This document shows, piece by piece, positions 1 through 5,290 of a stretch of 5,290 nt of DNA; positions within the stretch are counted from its first letter, which is position 1, and each line of letters begins with the position of its first letter. Position numbers and translations under genes: made by a program. Origin of the DNA: JBCDBY01 sp039182715 (GTDB taxonomy: Bacteria > Planctomycetota > PLA2); the NCBI GenBank assembly GCA_039182715.1, contig JBCDBY010000308.1, positions 1-5,290 on the forward strand, in the 5' to 3' direction. Under the pieces are notes generated by a model, which did not search any database, was not told the origin of the DNA, and worked only from the letters and a program-made list of their open reading frames with translations.

Positions 1-1233
1 ACGCTGCGCACCAACGTCGCGCTCGCATTTGCGGAGACGACCCACTTGCTCAACGCCGCGCTGACGCAGGAGTCGGACAACGCGTCGGCGCGCGGCGCGC
101 TCGCGCAGCTCTGGCGTTCGCGGCTCGAGGATGCGGAGCGCCGGGGCGATGCCGCCGACACGGCGCACGCGCTTGCGAACCTCGAGCGCTACGACGACGG
201 CAACCTGGCCGCGCTGATCCGCGGCGACGGCCGGCTGACGCTCACCTCGCATCCGCCGGGGGCGGAGGTGAAGATCTATCGATACGAGGATCGGCGCGGC
301 ATGCTGGAGCGCGGTCCGTCGCGCCCGCTCGGACGGACACCGCTCGACCCCGTGGCGATTCCCATGGGCTCCTACCTCTGCGTTCTCGAGAAGGAGGGGT
401 TCGCCCCCGTGCGCTATCCGGTGCACGTTCCGCGCGGCGAGCGGTGGGAGGGCGACGTCCGTCTCTTCGCGCCGGAAGAGATCGGCGACGACTTCGCGTA
501 CGTCCCGGCTGGCCCGTTCGTCTACGGGGACGGAAAGGACGCGCGAACCATCGAGGTCGAGGACTTCGTCATGCAGCGGTTCCCGGTGACCTTCGAGGAA
601 TACCTGCGTTTCGTCGCGGCGGTCGAGGCCGAAGAGGGCCTGGACGCCGCCATCCAGCGCGCGCCCCAGTCCAAGGGCGACGGTCTCTACGCCGAGCGCG
701 GCGAGGACGGCGTCTGGCGGCCGCTGTCGAAGATCATCGAGGGCGGCATGCGGACCTTCTGCCTTGAGATCTACGGCGAGGGGTTCGAGAAGGACATCCC
801 GGTGATGAGTGTCTCGTTCGACGACGCCGAGGCGTACTGCGCATGGAAAGCGAGGACGACCGGGCAGCCGTGGCGCCTTCCCACCGAGGAGGAGCGCGAG
901 AAGGCCGCGCGCGGCGTGGATGGACGGCGGTACCCGTGGGGCGACCTGACCGACGCGAGCCTGGCGAAGTGCCGGGAGTCGAGGGTGCATAACGCGCAGC
1001 CGGAACCGGCCGGCGCCTTCGAGGCGGCGACCTCGGTCTACGGCATGGTGGATGCCGTGGGCGGGATGTGGGAATGGACCAGCTCGTTTTTCGATGAACG
1101 GAGAAGCTTGCGCACGTTACGCGGCGGCGCCTGGGGCAGTCCGCCGGTGGCGATCACGGCGACGCGACGCATCGGGAGCCAGCCCGCGGTCCGCTCGCCG
1201 ATCTACGGATTTCGTCCGGTGCGAAGCCTCTGA
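1..1233 (+). CDS. PEGA plus FGE-sulfatase (SUMF1-like) protein, C-terminal part, probably of a Ser/Thr kinase fusion
   Basis: The frame is open from base 1 with no stop, so the gene is cut by the left edge; the TTG at 46 is not a credible start. Numbering codons from base 1: 1-74 are Ala/Arg/Glu-rich helices, TPR-like in feel. About 75-155 resemble a PEGA surface domain (GRLTLTSHPPGAEV, then GRTPL and PMGSY). About 165-410 form an FGE-sulfatase domain with YVPAGPF, QRFPVTFEEYLRF, WRLPTEEEREKAARG, YPWGD, YGMVDAVGGMWEW (about 347-359), RGGAW (374-378) and GFRPVRS at the end. This order is familiar from bacterial proteins with an N-terminal Hanks-type kinase, which here would lie upstream and is not seen. 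The cysteine pair used by true formylglycine-generating enzymes between RGGxW and GFR is absent (ITATRRIG instead), so an oxidase role is unlikely and a binding or scaffold role more plausible. No EgtB-type HxxxHxE motif is visible. Domain call is confident; kinase fusion is inference. Confidence 0.88.
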   Translation, partial: TLRTNVALAFAETTHLLNAALTQESDNASARGALAQLWRSRLEDAERRGDAADTAHALANLERYDDGNLAALIRGDGRLTLTSHPPGAEVKIYRYEDRRGMLERGPSRPLGRTPLDPVAIPMGSYLCVLEKEGFAPVRYPVHVPRGERWEGDVRLFAPEEIGDDFAYVPAGPFVYGDGKDARTIEVEDFVMQRFPVTFEEYLRFVAAVEAEEGLDAAIQRAPQSKGDGLYAERGEDGVWRPLSKIIEGGMRTFCLEIYGEGFEKDIPVMSVSFDDAEAYCAWKARTTGQPWRLPTEEEREKAARGVDGRRYPWGDLTDASLAKCRESRVHNAQPEPAGAFEAATSVYGMVDAVGGMWEWTSSFFDERRSLRTLRGGAWGSPPVAITATRRIGSQPAVRSPIYGFRPVRSL

Positions 1234-1292
1234 GCGCGACCGCGGTCCGGGCCGTATCGTAAGGATGTTCCGGTTCCCGGAGTGTCACCCGC
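1234..1292 (+). other. Intergenic gap before the response regulator gene
   Basis: This 59-base gap separates the FGE-domain gene from the two-component pair. It contains a perfect 10-base palindrome (GACCGCGGTC, 1238-1247) with no following T-run, so it does not look like an intrinsic terminator. A weak TATCGT at 1255-1260 could serve as a -10 element, but no matching -35 is visible. The gap is short enough for read-through from the upstream gene. Whether the regulator has its own promoter cannot be decided from sequence. Confidence 0.4.
1279..1282 (+). promoter_or_regulatory. Probable ribosome binding site of the response regulator
   Basis: GGAG lies 10 bases before the GTG at 1293. The reading frame has a TAA at 1260-1262 and no other ATG, GTG or TTG between it and 1293, so the GTG is the only usable start for the full receiver domain. 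The spacing is slightly long, which suggests moderate initiation. Confidence 0.5.
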
Positions 1293-1970
1293 GTGCAAGT
1301 CCTGCTCATCGAAGACCACCAACGCATCGCCGAGTTCGTTCGCGAAGGACTCGAGGAGGAGGGGTTCTCCGTCCATCACGAGCGCGAGGGCGAGGCGGGT
1401 CTGACCGCGTGGATCGATCTCAACCCCGACGTCTGCGTGCTCGACGTGATGCTCCCGGATATCGACGGGTTCGAGGTGCTGCAGCGCGCGCGGGGGCAGG
1501 GGTGCGCCACGCCGGTGCTGCTGCTGAGCGCGCGCGCCGGCGTCGATGATCGCGTTAACGGGCTGAAGCTCGGCGCCGACGACTACCTTCCCAAGCCGTT
1601 CCACTTCGAGGAGCTGGTGGCGCGTCTGCGGGCCATCATGCGGCGCGGCGCGGCGTCCTCCAACGAGCTCGTCTACGCCGACGTGCGCATCGACTTCGAG
1701 AAGCACACCGCGTTTCGCGGCGGCACGCCGCTCCGGCTTACGCCCCGCGAGTTCTCGCTGCTCGAGCTTTTCCTGCGGCGGCCGGAGGTCGTGTTGACGC
1801 GCTCGGTCATCGGGCAGCGCGCCTTTGGCCTCAACTTCTCGACCGGCACCAACGTCGTCGACGTCTATATCTCCTACCTGCGCAAGAAGCTGGCCGAGCA
1901 CGGCCCGCCGCTGATTCACACCGAGCGGGGCGTGGGCTACATCCTGCAGCGACGGAGCGCCGAATCGTGA
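1293..1970 (+). CDS. OmpR/PhoB-family response regulator transcription factor
   Basis: A 225-residue cytoplasmic DNA-binding response regulator, the usual length for the family. The receiver domain (about 1-118) has every key residue: acidic pair E7-D8, phosphoacceptor D51 in VLDVMLPDIDG, switch Ser79 (LLLSAR), Tyr98 and Lys101 in GADDYLPKPF. The C-terminal winged helix (about 126-222) shows LRLTPREFSLLELFLRRPEVVLTR, the recognition-helix region around TNVVDVYISYLRKKL, and the closing ERGVGYIL wing. The GTG start is fixed by an in-frame TAA just upstream, and the N-terminus begins directly with the first receiver strand. The stop overlaps the start of the following kinase gene, so the two are translationally coupled and almost certainly partners. 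Family members bind tandem direct repeats about 11 bases apart; such a repeat lies at 3566-3583, before the DUF1800 gene. The exact orthologue (PhoB, OmpR, QseB and so on) cannot be named. Confidence 0.96.
   Translation: MQVLLIEDHQRIAEFVREGLEEEGFSVHHEREGEAGLTAWIDLNPDVCVLDVMLPDIDGFEVLQRARGQGCATPVLLLSARAGVDDRVNGLKLGADDYLPKPFHFEELVARLRAIMRRGAASSNELVYADVRIDFEKHTAFRGGTPLRLTPREFSLLELFLRRPEVVLTRSVIGQRAFGLNFSTGTNVVDVYISYLRKKLAEHGPPLIHTERGVGYILQRRSAES
1954..1957 (+). promoter_or_regulatory. Probable ribosome binding site of the histidine kinase
   Basis: GGAG inside the regulator's last codons lies 9 bases before GTG at 1967 and 12 before ATG at 1970. The spacing slightly favours the GTG, giving a GTGA overlap with the regulator's stop; the ATG would give a TGATG overlap. 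The proteins differ by one residue only. Confidence 0.45.
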
Positions 1971-3574
1971 TGCACGCGCGTCGACTGCTGCTTTCGGGGT
2001 TCGTGCTGATCGGCATCGCGCTCGGCATCGCCTGGATCGAGTCGGCGCGCGCGCGCGCCGAGACGTGGGTCGCGGGCGAGGTCGAGGAGATCCTCGACCC
2101 GGTCGAGACCTACTTCGCCGTGCTGAACGAGCCGTTCGAGCGCGCGCGGCATGCGCTCGAGGAGATCGTGCCGGCGGAGCTGGACTGGGAGCGTCCGCGC
2201 GAGCTCCAGACGACGCTGGCGGGCGAGCCTCGGATTCCGGGCGTTTCGCTCGAGGTGTACGGCGAGGACGATGAGATCGGCGAGCTGACCCTGCTTGCCC
2301 GCGTGACGCCGGAGTCCGCGGTCCGGGACGAGGGGGCGCTGCCGCTCACGCTGCGACTCGCCTATCGGGAGGCGATGCGCCATCGCCTCGAGGAAGACGA
2401 GGGCGAGGCGTTCTGGGACGAGTCGTGGGCGTGGTTCTCGGTCGAGGGGGAGCGCGTGACGATGCATCGGGTGCGGCCGGTGTTGGCGGAGCTGTCGGAC
2501 GACGATCCCGAACGCGACCATCATGAGGAGCTGCGTGCCCGCCTGCTGCTGTTGCACTACCGCGCGCCGGTCGACGGGATTCCCGAAGCGAGGCTCGAAG
2601 CGGTGTGCGACATGCGCGATGGTGCCTTCCTGACCTCGCCCGAGGTCGTGGCGTTGCCGCGCGGCCCCGATGCCGACGACCTGGCCGACGACGCCGTCGA
2701 CCTGCATCCGGAAACGCTGGGCGGGCGCGGCCCGCTCGCACGCGACTCGGCGCTGCTGCGTGTGCGCGTGGCGCGTCCCGGTTTCGCGTGGCCGCCGGGC
2801 GTGTGGCTGGCGGGGCTGGGCGTGGCGCTGCTCGTCGCGGGCACGTTTCGCGCCGCGCGCCCCGCACCCGTGGTGGCGCCGACCGACCTGACCGGCGAGG
2901 CGGCACACGAGATGCGCACGCCGTTGACCGTCATGCGCGGCAAGCTCGAGGTCGCGCTGCGCCGCGAGCGCGAGCCCGATGCGTATCGACAGACGCTTCG
3001 CGACTGCCTCATCGAGGTCGATGCGCTCGAGCATCTCCAGGACGCCATCCTGCTCCTGTCGCGCGCTGGCCCGTCGACGCTGCACCGCGAGTCGGTCGAT
3101 CTCGTCGACCTGGTCCGGGCGGAGATGCGGCGGGTCGAGGAGGCTGCGCCCGAGCGCATGCTTTCGCTGGATGCGCCCGCCGAGCAGGGGCTGGTGGTGG
3201 AGGGGCTGGTGGTGGAGGGCGACCCTTCGCTGCTCGCGCGCGCGATCGGTAATCTGCTCGACAACGCAGCGCGCTACAGCGTCCCGAACGGAGCGATTCG
3301 GGTCGCGGTCCGTCGCGACGGGGCGCACGTGGAGGTCGCCGTCGAGGACGACGGGCCCGGCATTCCGCCCGAGCGGCACGCGCGCGTGTTCGAGCGCTTC
3401 TATCGGGGGCCCGATGTGGGGCGGCGGGGGCTTTCCGGGTGCGGCCTCGGACTGCCGATCGTCGCGCGCATCGCGGAGTTGCACGGCGGCCGCGCGCAGC
3501 TCGACGCGCAGGTGCAGGGCCGCTGCCGGTTCCTCCTGCGCGTCTCGATCGCGAACATGAGAACTCTCTCATGA
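1967..3574 (+). CDS. Membrane sensor histidine kinase, two-component partner, no HAMP domain
   Basis: A 535-residue inner-membrane sensor that autophosphorylates on histidine and passes phosphate to the adjacent regulator. An N-terminal membrane helix (about 7-24) is followed by a roughly 250-residue extracytoplasmic domain (26-274) that I do not recognise. This domain has marked acidic patches, for example SDDDPERDHHEE at 177-188 and Asp-rich 235-248. A second helix spans about 279-294. The H box (AAHEMRTPLT, His314) follows after only about 19 residues, too few for a HAMP domain. The ATPase core is complete: N box NLLDN (429-433), G1 DDGPGIP (Asp462), F box FERFYRG, and G2 GCGLGLPIV (492-500). 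A codon-exact tandem duplication encodes GLVVEGLVVE at 408-417, just before the N box. The start is GTG 1967 or ATG 1970, overlapping the regulator. The signal sensed is unknown; the acidic patches could bind cations or cationic molecules, as in PhoQ, but that is speculation. Confidence 0.95.
   Translation: MMHARRLLLSGFVLIGIALGIAWIESARARAETWVAGEVEEILDPVETYFAVLNEPFERARHALEEIVPAELDWERPRELQTTLAGEPRIPGVSLEVYGEDDEIGELTLLARVTPESAVRDEGALPLTLRLAYREAMRHRLEEDEGEAFWDESWAWFSVEGERVTMHRVRPVLAELSDDDPERDHHEELRARLLLLHYRAPVDGIPEARLEAVCDMRDGAFLTSPEVVALPRGPDADDLADDAVDLHPETLGGRGPLARDSALLRVRVARPGFAWPPGVWLAGLGVALLVAGTFRAARPAPVVAPTDLTGEAAHEMRTPLTVMRGKLEVALRREREPDAYRQTLRDCLIEVDALEHLQDAILLLSRAGPSTLHRESVDLVDLVRAEMRRVEEAAPERMLSLDAPAEQGLVVEGLVVEGDPSLLARAIGNLLDNAARYSVPNGAIRVAVRRDGAHVEVAVEDDGPGIPPERHARVFERFYRGPDVGRRGLSGCGLGLPIVARIAELHGGRAQLDAQVQGRCRFLLRVSIANMRTLS
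3188..3217 (+). repeat. In-frame 15-base tandem duplication inside the kinase gene
   Basis: The 15-base unit GGGCTGGTGGTGGAG occurs twice in a row with no mismatch and in the kinase reading frame, giving GLVVE twice (residues 408-417). The copies being identical at the DNA level indicates a recent slippage-type duplication. It lies just before VEGDPSLLARAIGNLLDN, at the edge of the ATPase domain, and adds five residues to a strand or loop. Confidence 0.9.
3556..3573. repeat. Inverted repeat spanning the kinase stop codon
   Basis: CATGAGA (3556-3562) and TCTCATG (3567-3573) are perfect 7-base complementary arms around the 4-base loop ACTC. The right arm overlaps the kinase TGA stop and the first half-site of the direct repeat at 3566-3583. 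It is A+T-richer than the surroundings. It could form a small RNA hairpin at the operon end or be a dyad protein site. No T-run follows, so a Rho-independent terminator is unlikely. Confidence 0.45.
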
Positions 3575-3583
3575 ACCTCTAAT
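3566..3583 (+). promoter_or_regulatory. Candidate OmpR/PhoB-type operator (Pho-box-like direct repeat)
   Basis: Two 7-base half-sites, CTCTCAT (3566-3572) and CTCTAAT (3577-3583), are separated by GAAC, giving an 11-base period. The E. coli Pho box has the same design: CTGTCAT, four bases, CTGTCAC-like. Both half-sites here carry C where the Pho box has G, as expected for a related but distinct regulator. The element covers the kinase stop and lies 68 to 85 bases before the DUF1800 start, a reasonable place for an activator site. No convincing -10 hexamer follows. Binding by the adjacent regulator is inference. Confidence 0.42.
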
Positions 3584-3616
3584 CGGCGCACCGGCGTCGG
3601 CGTGCGATCCATGAGT

Positions 3617-3632
3617 ACCGGGCTTTCCCGGT
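3617..3632 (+). other. GC-rich hairpin in the leader of the DUF1800 gene
   Basis: ACCGGG (3617-3622) and CCCGGT (3627-3632) form a perfect 6-base stem closing a CTTT loop. The hairpin ends 4 bases before the ribosome binding site of the next gene. Only three T's end and follow it (3632-3634), so it is a poor intrinsic terminator. It might instead protect the 5' end of the mRNA or tune access to the ribosome binding site. Confidence 0.4.
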
Positions 3633-3636
3633 TTCT

Positions 3637-3641
3637 GGAGG
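3637..3641 (+). promoter_or_regulatory. Ribosome binding site of the DUF1800 lipoprotein gene
   Basis: GGAGG lies 9 bases before ATG 3651 and is the best Shine-Dalgarno match in the window. An in-frame TGA at 3612-3614 and the lipoprotein signal that starts right at this ATG support 3651 as the start. An out-of-frame ATG at 3611 lacks a comparable site. Confidence 0.75.
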
Positions 3642-3650
3642 TCGCATCCG

Positions 3651-5290
3651 ATGCAACGACAAGTCACTCTTCTGATCGCGCTCGTGCTGATCGCCTGCGG
3701 GTCGGGCGGCATCGAGGCGCTGCGCAACGACGACGCACCGTCCCCGCGCCCGTCCCCCGGTCCGGCGCCGGCCCCCGCCTCCGCGGGCGAGGCATCGCGC
3801 TTCCTCTCCCAAGCGACGTTCGGCGGCAACCTGGACGAGATCAACACGCTTGCCGCCGCCGGCGACTACGCGGCGTGGATCGAGGCGCAGCGCGCCCTGC
3901 CCGTGACCTACATGTCGGACGCGGTGCAGGAACTGCACCGCCGGTTCGACCCCGAGGAGCGCACCCGCGCCCAGCTGCGGGCGGCCGGCATTCCGTTTCT
4001 CGTGGAGGAAGGCGAGGTCTTTCCGATCTTCGACTGGGAGTTCGTGGCGCGCTTCGCCTGGTGGACCACCGTCTTCCGCGCGCCCGACCAGCTCCGCCAG
4101 AAGGTCGCGTACGCGCTGAGTCAGATCGTCGTCGTCTCGGACCTGACCGACGAGACCTCCCGCGGCGAGGTGATGGGCGCCTACTTCGACATCCTGCAGC
4201 GCCACGCGCTCGGCAGCTACCGCGAGCTGCTCGATGAGATCACCTACAGCACCGGGATGGGGCTCTATCTCACGCACATGGCCAACGACAAGGGCGATCC
4301 GGCGCGCGGGATTTTTCCCGACGAGAACTACGCCCGCGAGCTCATGCAGCTCTTCACCATCGGCCTTTGGCAGCTGGAGCAGGACGGCTCGCGCAAGCTC
4401 GACGGCAACGGGCAGCCGATTCCCACCTATACGAACGCGGACATCACCGAACTGGCCCGCGTGATGACCGGGCTCGGCCCCAACGGCGGCGACGTGTTTA
4501 CCGCCATCGAGCCGGAGGACCACCGCTACGACCGGCCGATGGCCGTTTGGGAGGAGCACCACGCGACCGGCCCGAAGCGTCTCATCGACGGCTCGTTCAC
4601 CGACGGCACGACCGCGGAGGACATCGACGCCGCGCTCGACGCGCTCGTCAACCATCCCAACACCGCGCCCTTCATCAGCAAGCAGCTCATTCAGCGGCTC
4701 GTCTCCTCCAACCCGTCTCCGGCCTACGTCGGTCGCGTCGCGGCGGTCTTCGCTGACAACGGGAACGGCGAGCGGGGCGACCTCGGCGCCGTCGTGCGCG
4801 CCATCCTGCTCGACCCGGAAACGCGCGACCCCGCCCGCCACACCGAGCGAACCGGCAAGATCCGCGAGCCGGTGCTGCGCTACATCCAGCTGCTCAAGGC
4901 GTTCGAGCTCGCATCGGAGTCGGGCCTGTTGCTGAACCCCGGCTTCCGTCTGCTCAACCTCAACCCCGACCCGGAGGAGTCGCCGGATCTGCGGCAGCGT
5001 CCGCTCGCGCCGCCGAGCGTGTTCAACTTCTATCGTCCCGACTACCAGCCGCCGACGCTGGCGGGCACCGGTCTGGTCTCGCCGGAGTCGCAGATCATCC
5101 ATGCGGCCACGGTGTCCGGCTACAACAGCCTGCTCCGCGAGGTGCTGATCTTCGGCGAGCCGATGGAGAGCATCGTCGAAGAGGAACTGATCGAGATGTT
5201 CCCGAACGGCGATCTCGAGGATCACGTCCCCGAGCTCGAGGGCATCGAGCGCTTCGTCCCGATGGCCGCGGACGCGCGCGCGCTTGCCGA
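3651..5290 (+). CDS. DUF1800 family lipoprotein, 3' end beyond the window
   Basis: The frame is open from ATG 3651 to the right edge (546 codons) with no stop, so the C-terminus is missing. Residues 1-16 form a short lipoprotein signal: QRQ, a hydrophobic core LLIALVLIA, and a lipobox LIAC with Cys16 as the probable lipidation site. A Pro-rich linker (about 30-43) follows. The DUF1800 domain then shows RFLSQATFGG (about 50-59), LRQKVAYALSQIVVVS, the hallmark NYARELMQLFTIGL (226-239), ELARVMTGL, EEHHATGPKRLIDG with His303, His304 and Lys309, the NHPNTAPFISKQLIQRLV stretch, and PPSVFNFYRPDY near 5010-5045. The family is widespread, exported and of unknown biochemical role; its genes often sit beside DUF1501 genes. 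Placement 76 bases after a two-component pair, with its own strong ribosome binding site and an upstream direct repeat, suggests control by that pair. No function beyond envelope location should be assumed. Confidence 0.93.
   Translation, partial: MQRQVTLLIALVLIACGSGGIEALRNDDAPSPRPSPGPAPAPASAGEASRFLSQATFGGNLDEINTLAAAGDYAAWIEAQRALPVTYMSDAVQELHRRFDPEERTRAQLRAAGIPFLVEEGEVFPIFDWEFVARFAWWTTVFRAPDQLRQKVAYALSQIVVVSDLTDETSRGEVMGAYFDILQRHALGSYRELLDEITYSTGMGLYLTHMANDKGDPARGIFPDENYARELMQLFTIGLWQLEQDGSRKLDGNGQPIPTYTNADITELARVMTGLGPNGGDVFTAIEPEDHRYDRPMAVWEEHHATGPKRLIDGSFTDGTTAEDIDAALDALVNHPNTAPFISKQLIQRLVSSNPSPAYVGRVAAVFADNGNGERGDLGAVVRAILLDPETRDPARHTERTGKIREPVLRYIQLLKAFELASESGLLLNPGFRLLNLNPDPEESPDLRQRPLAPPSVFNFYRPDYQPPTLAGTGLVSPESQIIHAATVSGYNSLLREVLIFGEPMESIVEEELIEMFPNGDLEDHVPELEGIERFVPMAADARALA

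Noticed and set aside
1238..1247. Perfect 10-base palindrome GACCGCGGTC after the first gene, as a terminator or operator
   Set aside because: There is no T-run or loop for a terminator, and short G+C palindromes are frequent by chance in DNA of this composition.
1203..1919. Open frame on the - strand (238 codons) opposite the response regulator
   Set aside because: The + strand product has every conserved receiver and winged-helix residue; the opposite frame has no family signature.
2045..2058. Alternating (GC)7 run, possible Z-DNA-forming tract
   Set aside because: It encodes Ala-Arg repeats after the first kinase membrane helix and is explained by codon use in G+C-rich DNA; a similar shorter run occurs near 5274-5283.
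1937..3484. Long open frame on the - strand (515 codons) opposite the histidine kinase
   Set aside because: It is Arg/His/Gln-rich without domain motifs, and the + strand encodes a complete kinase with all catalytic boxes.
3587..3606. Inverted repeat CGCAC / GTGCG with a 10-base loop in the kinase-DUF1800 gap
   Set aside because: Arms of five bases around a long loop are weak and expected by chance in this composition.
3602..4237. Open + strand frame (211 codons) with an ATG at 3611 overlapping the DUF1800 start
   Set aside because: Its product is Arg-rich and featureless, and it runs out of frame through the DUF1800 domain. The GGAGG site and lipoprotein signal support the ATG at 3651 instead.
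3579..5225. Long open frame on the - strand (548 codons) opposite the DUF1800 gene
   Set aside because: The translation is low-complexity, rich in Arg, Val, Glu and His, with no recognisable motifs. The + strand carries a clear DUF1800 domain over the same bases. Such mirror frames are common in G+C-rich DNA.

Overview
The window is very G+C-rich and densely coding. Its long open frames on the opposite strand are the usual mirror images of real genes in such DNA. All four genes lie on the + strand, and both edges cut through a gene. The mix of a PEGA plus FGE-sulfatase protein (typical of fused Ser/Thr kinases), an OmpR-type two-component pair and a DUF1800 lipoprotein suggests a Gram-negative, predatory or soil/marine-type bacterium, most likely Myxococcota or a related former deltaproteobacterial lineage. 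Planctomycetota, Acidobacteriota or a gammaproteobacterium cannot be excluded. This taxonomic call is inference from gene content.

Layout: (1) bases 1-1233 hold the C-terminal 410 codons of a large protein with a helical segment, a PEGA-like domain and an FGE-sulfatase (SUMF1-like) domain. Its probable N-terminal kinase lies outside the window. (2) A 59-base gap follows. (3) Bases 1293-1970 encode an OmpR/PhoB-type response regulator. (4) Bases 1967-3574 encode a membrane histidine kinase, translationally coupled by a 4-base overlap. It has a large acidic extracytoplasmic domain and no room for a HAMP domain. (5) A 76-base gap carries a hairpin and a strong ribosome binding site. A Pho-box-like direct repeat begins in the kinase stop region and runs into this gap. 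(6) From 3651 to the right edge runs a DUF1800 family protein with a lipoprotein signal peptide, still open at 546 codons.

Working model: the kinase senses an envelope signal and phosphorylates the regulator. The regulator may bind the 11-base-spaced direct repeat at 3566-3583 and control the DUF1800 lipoprotein gene. DUF1800 genes are often followed by DUF1501 genes, so one may lie just beyond the right edge. The regulator and kinase assignments are firm. The operator and the regulatory link are hypotheses. I found no RNA genes, insertion sequences, CRISPR arrays or attachment sites.
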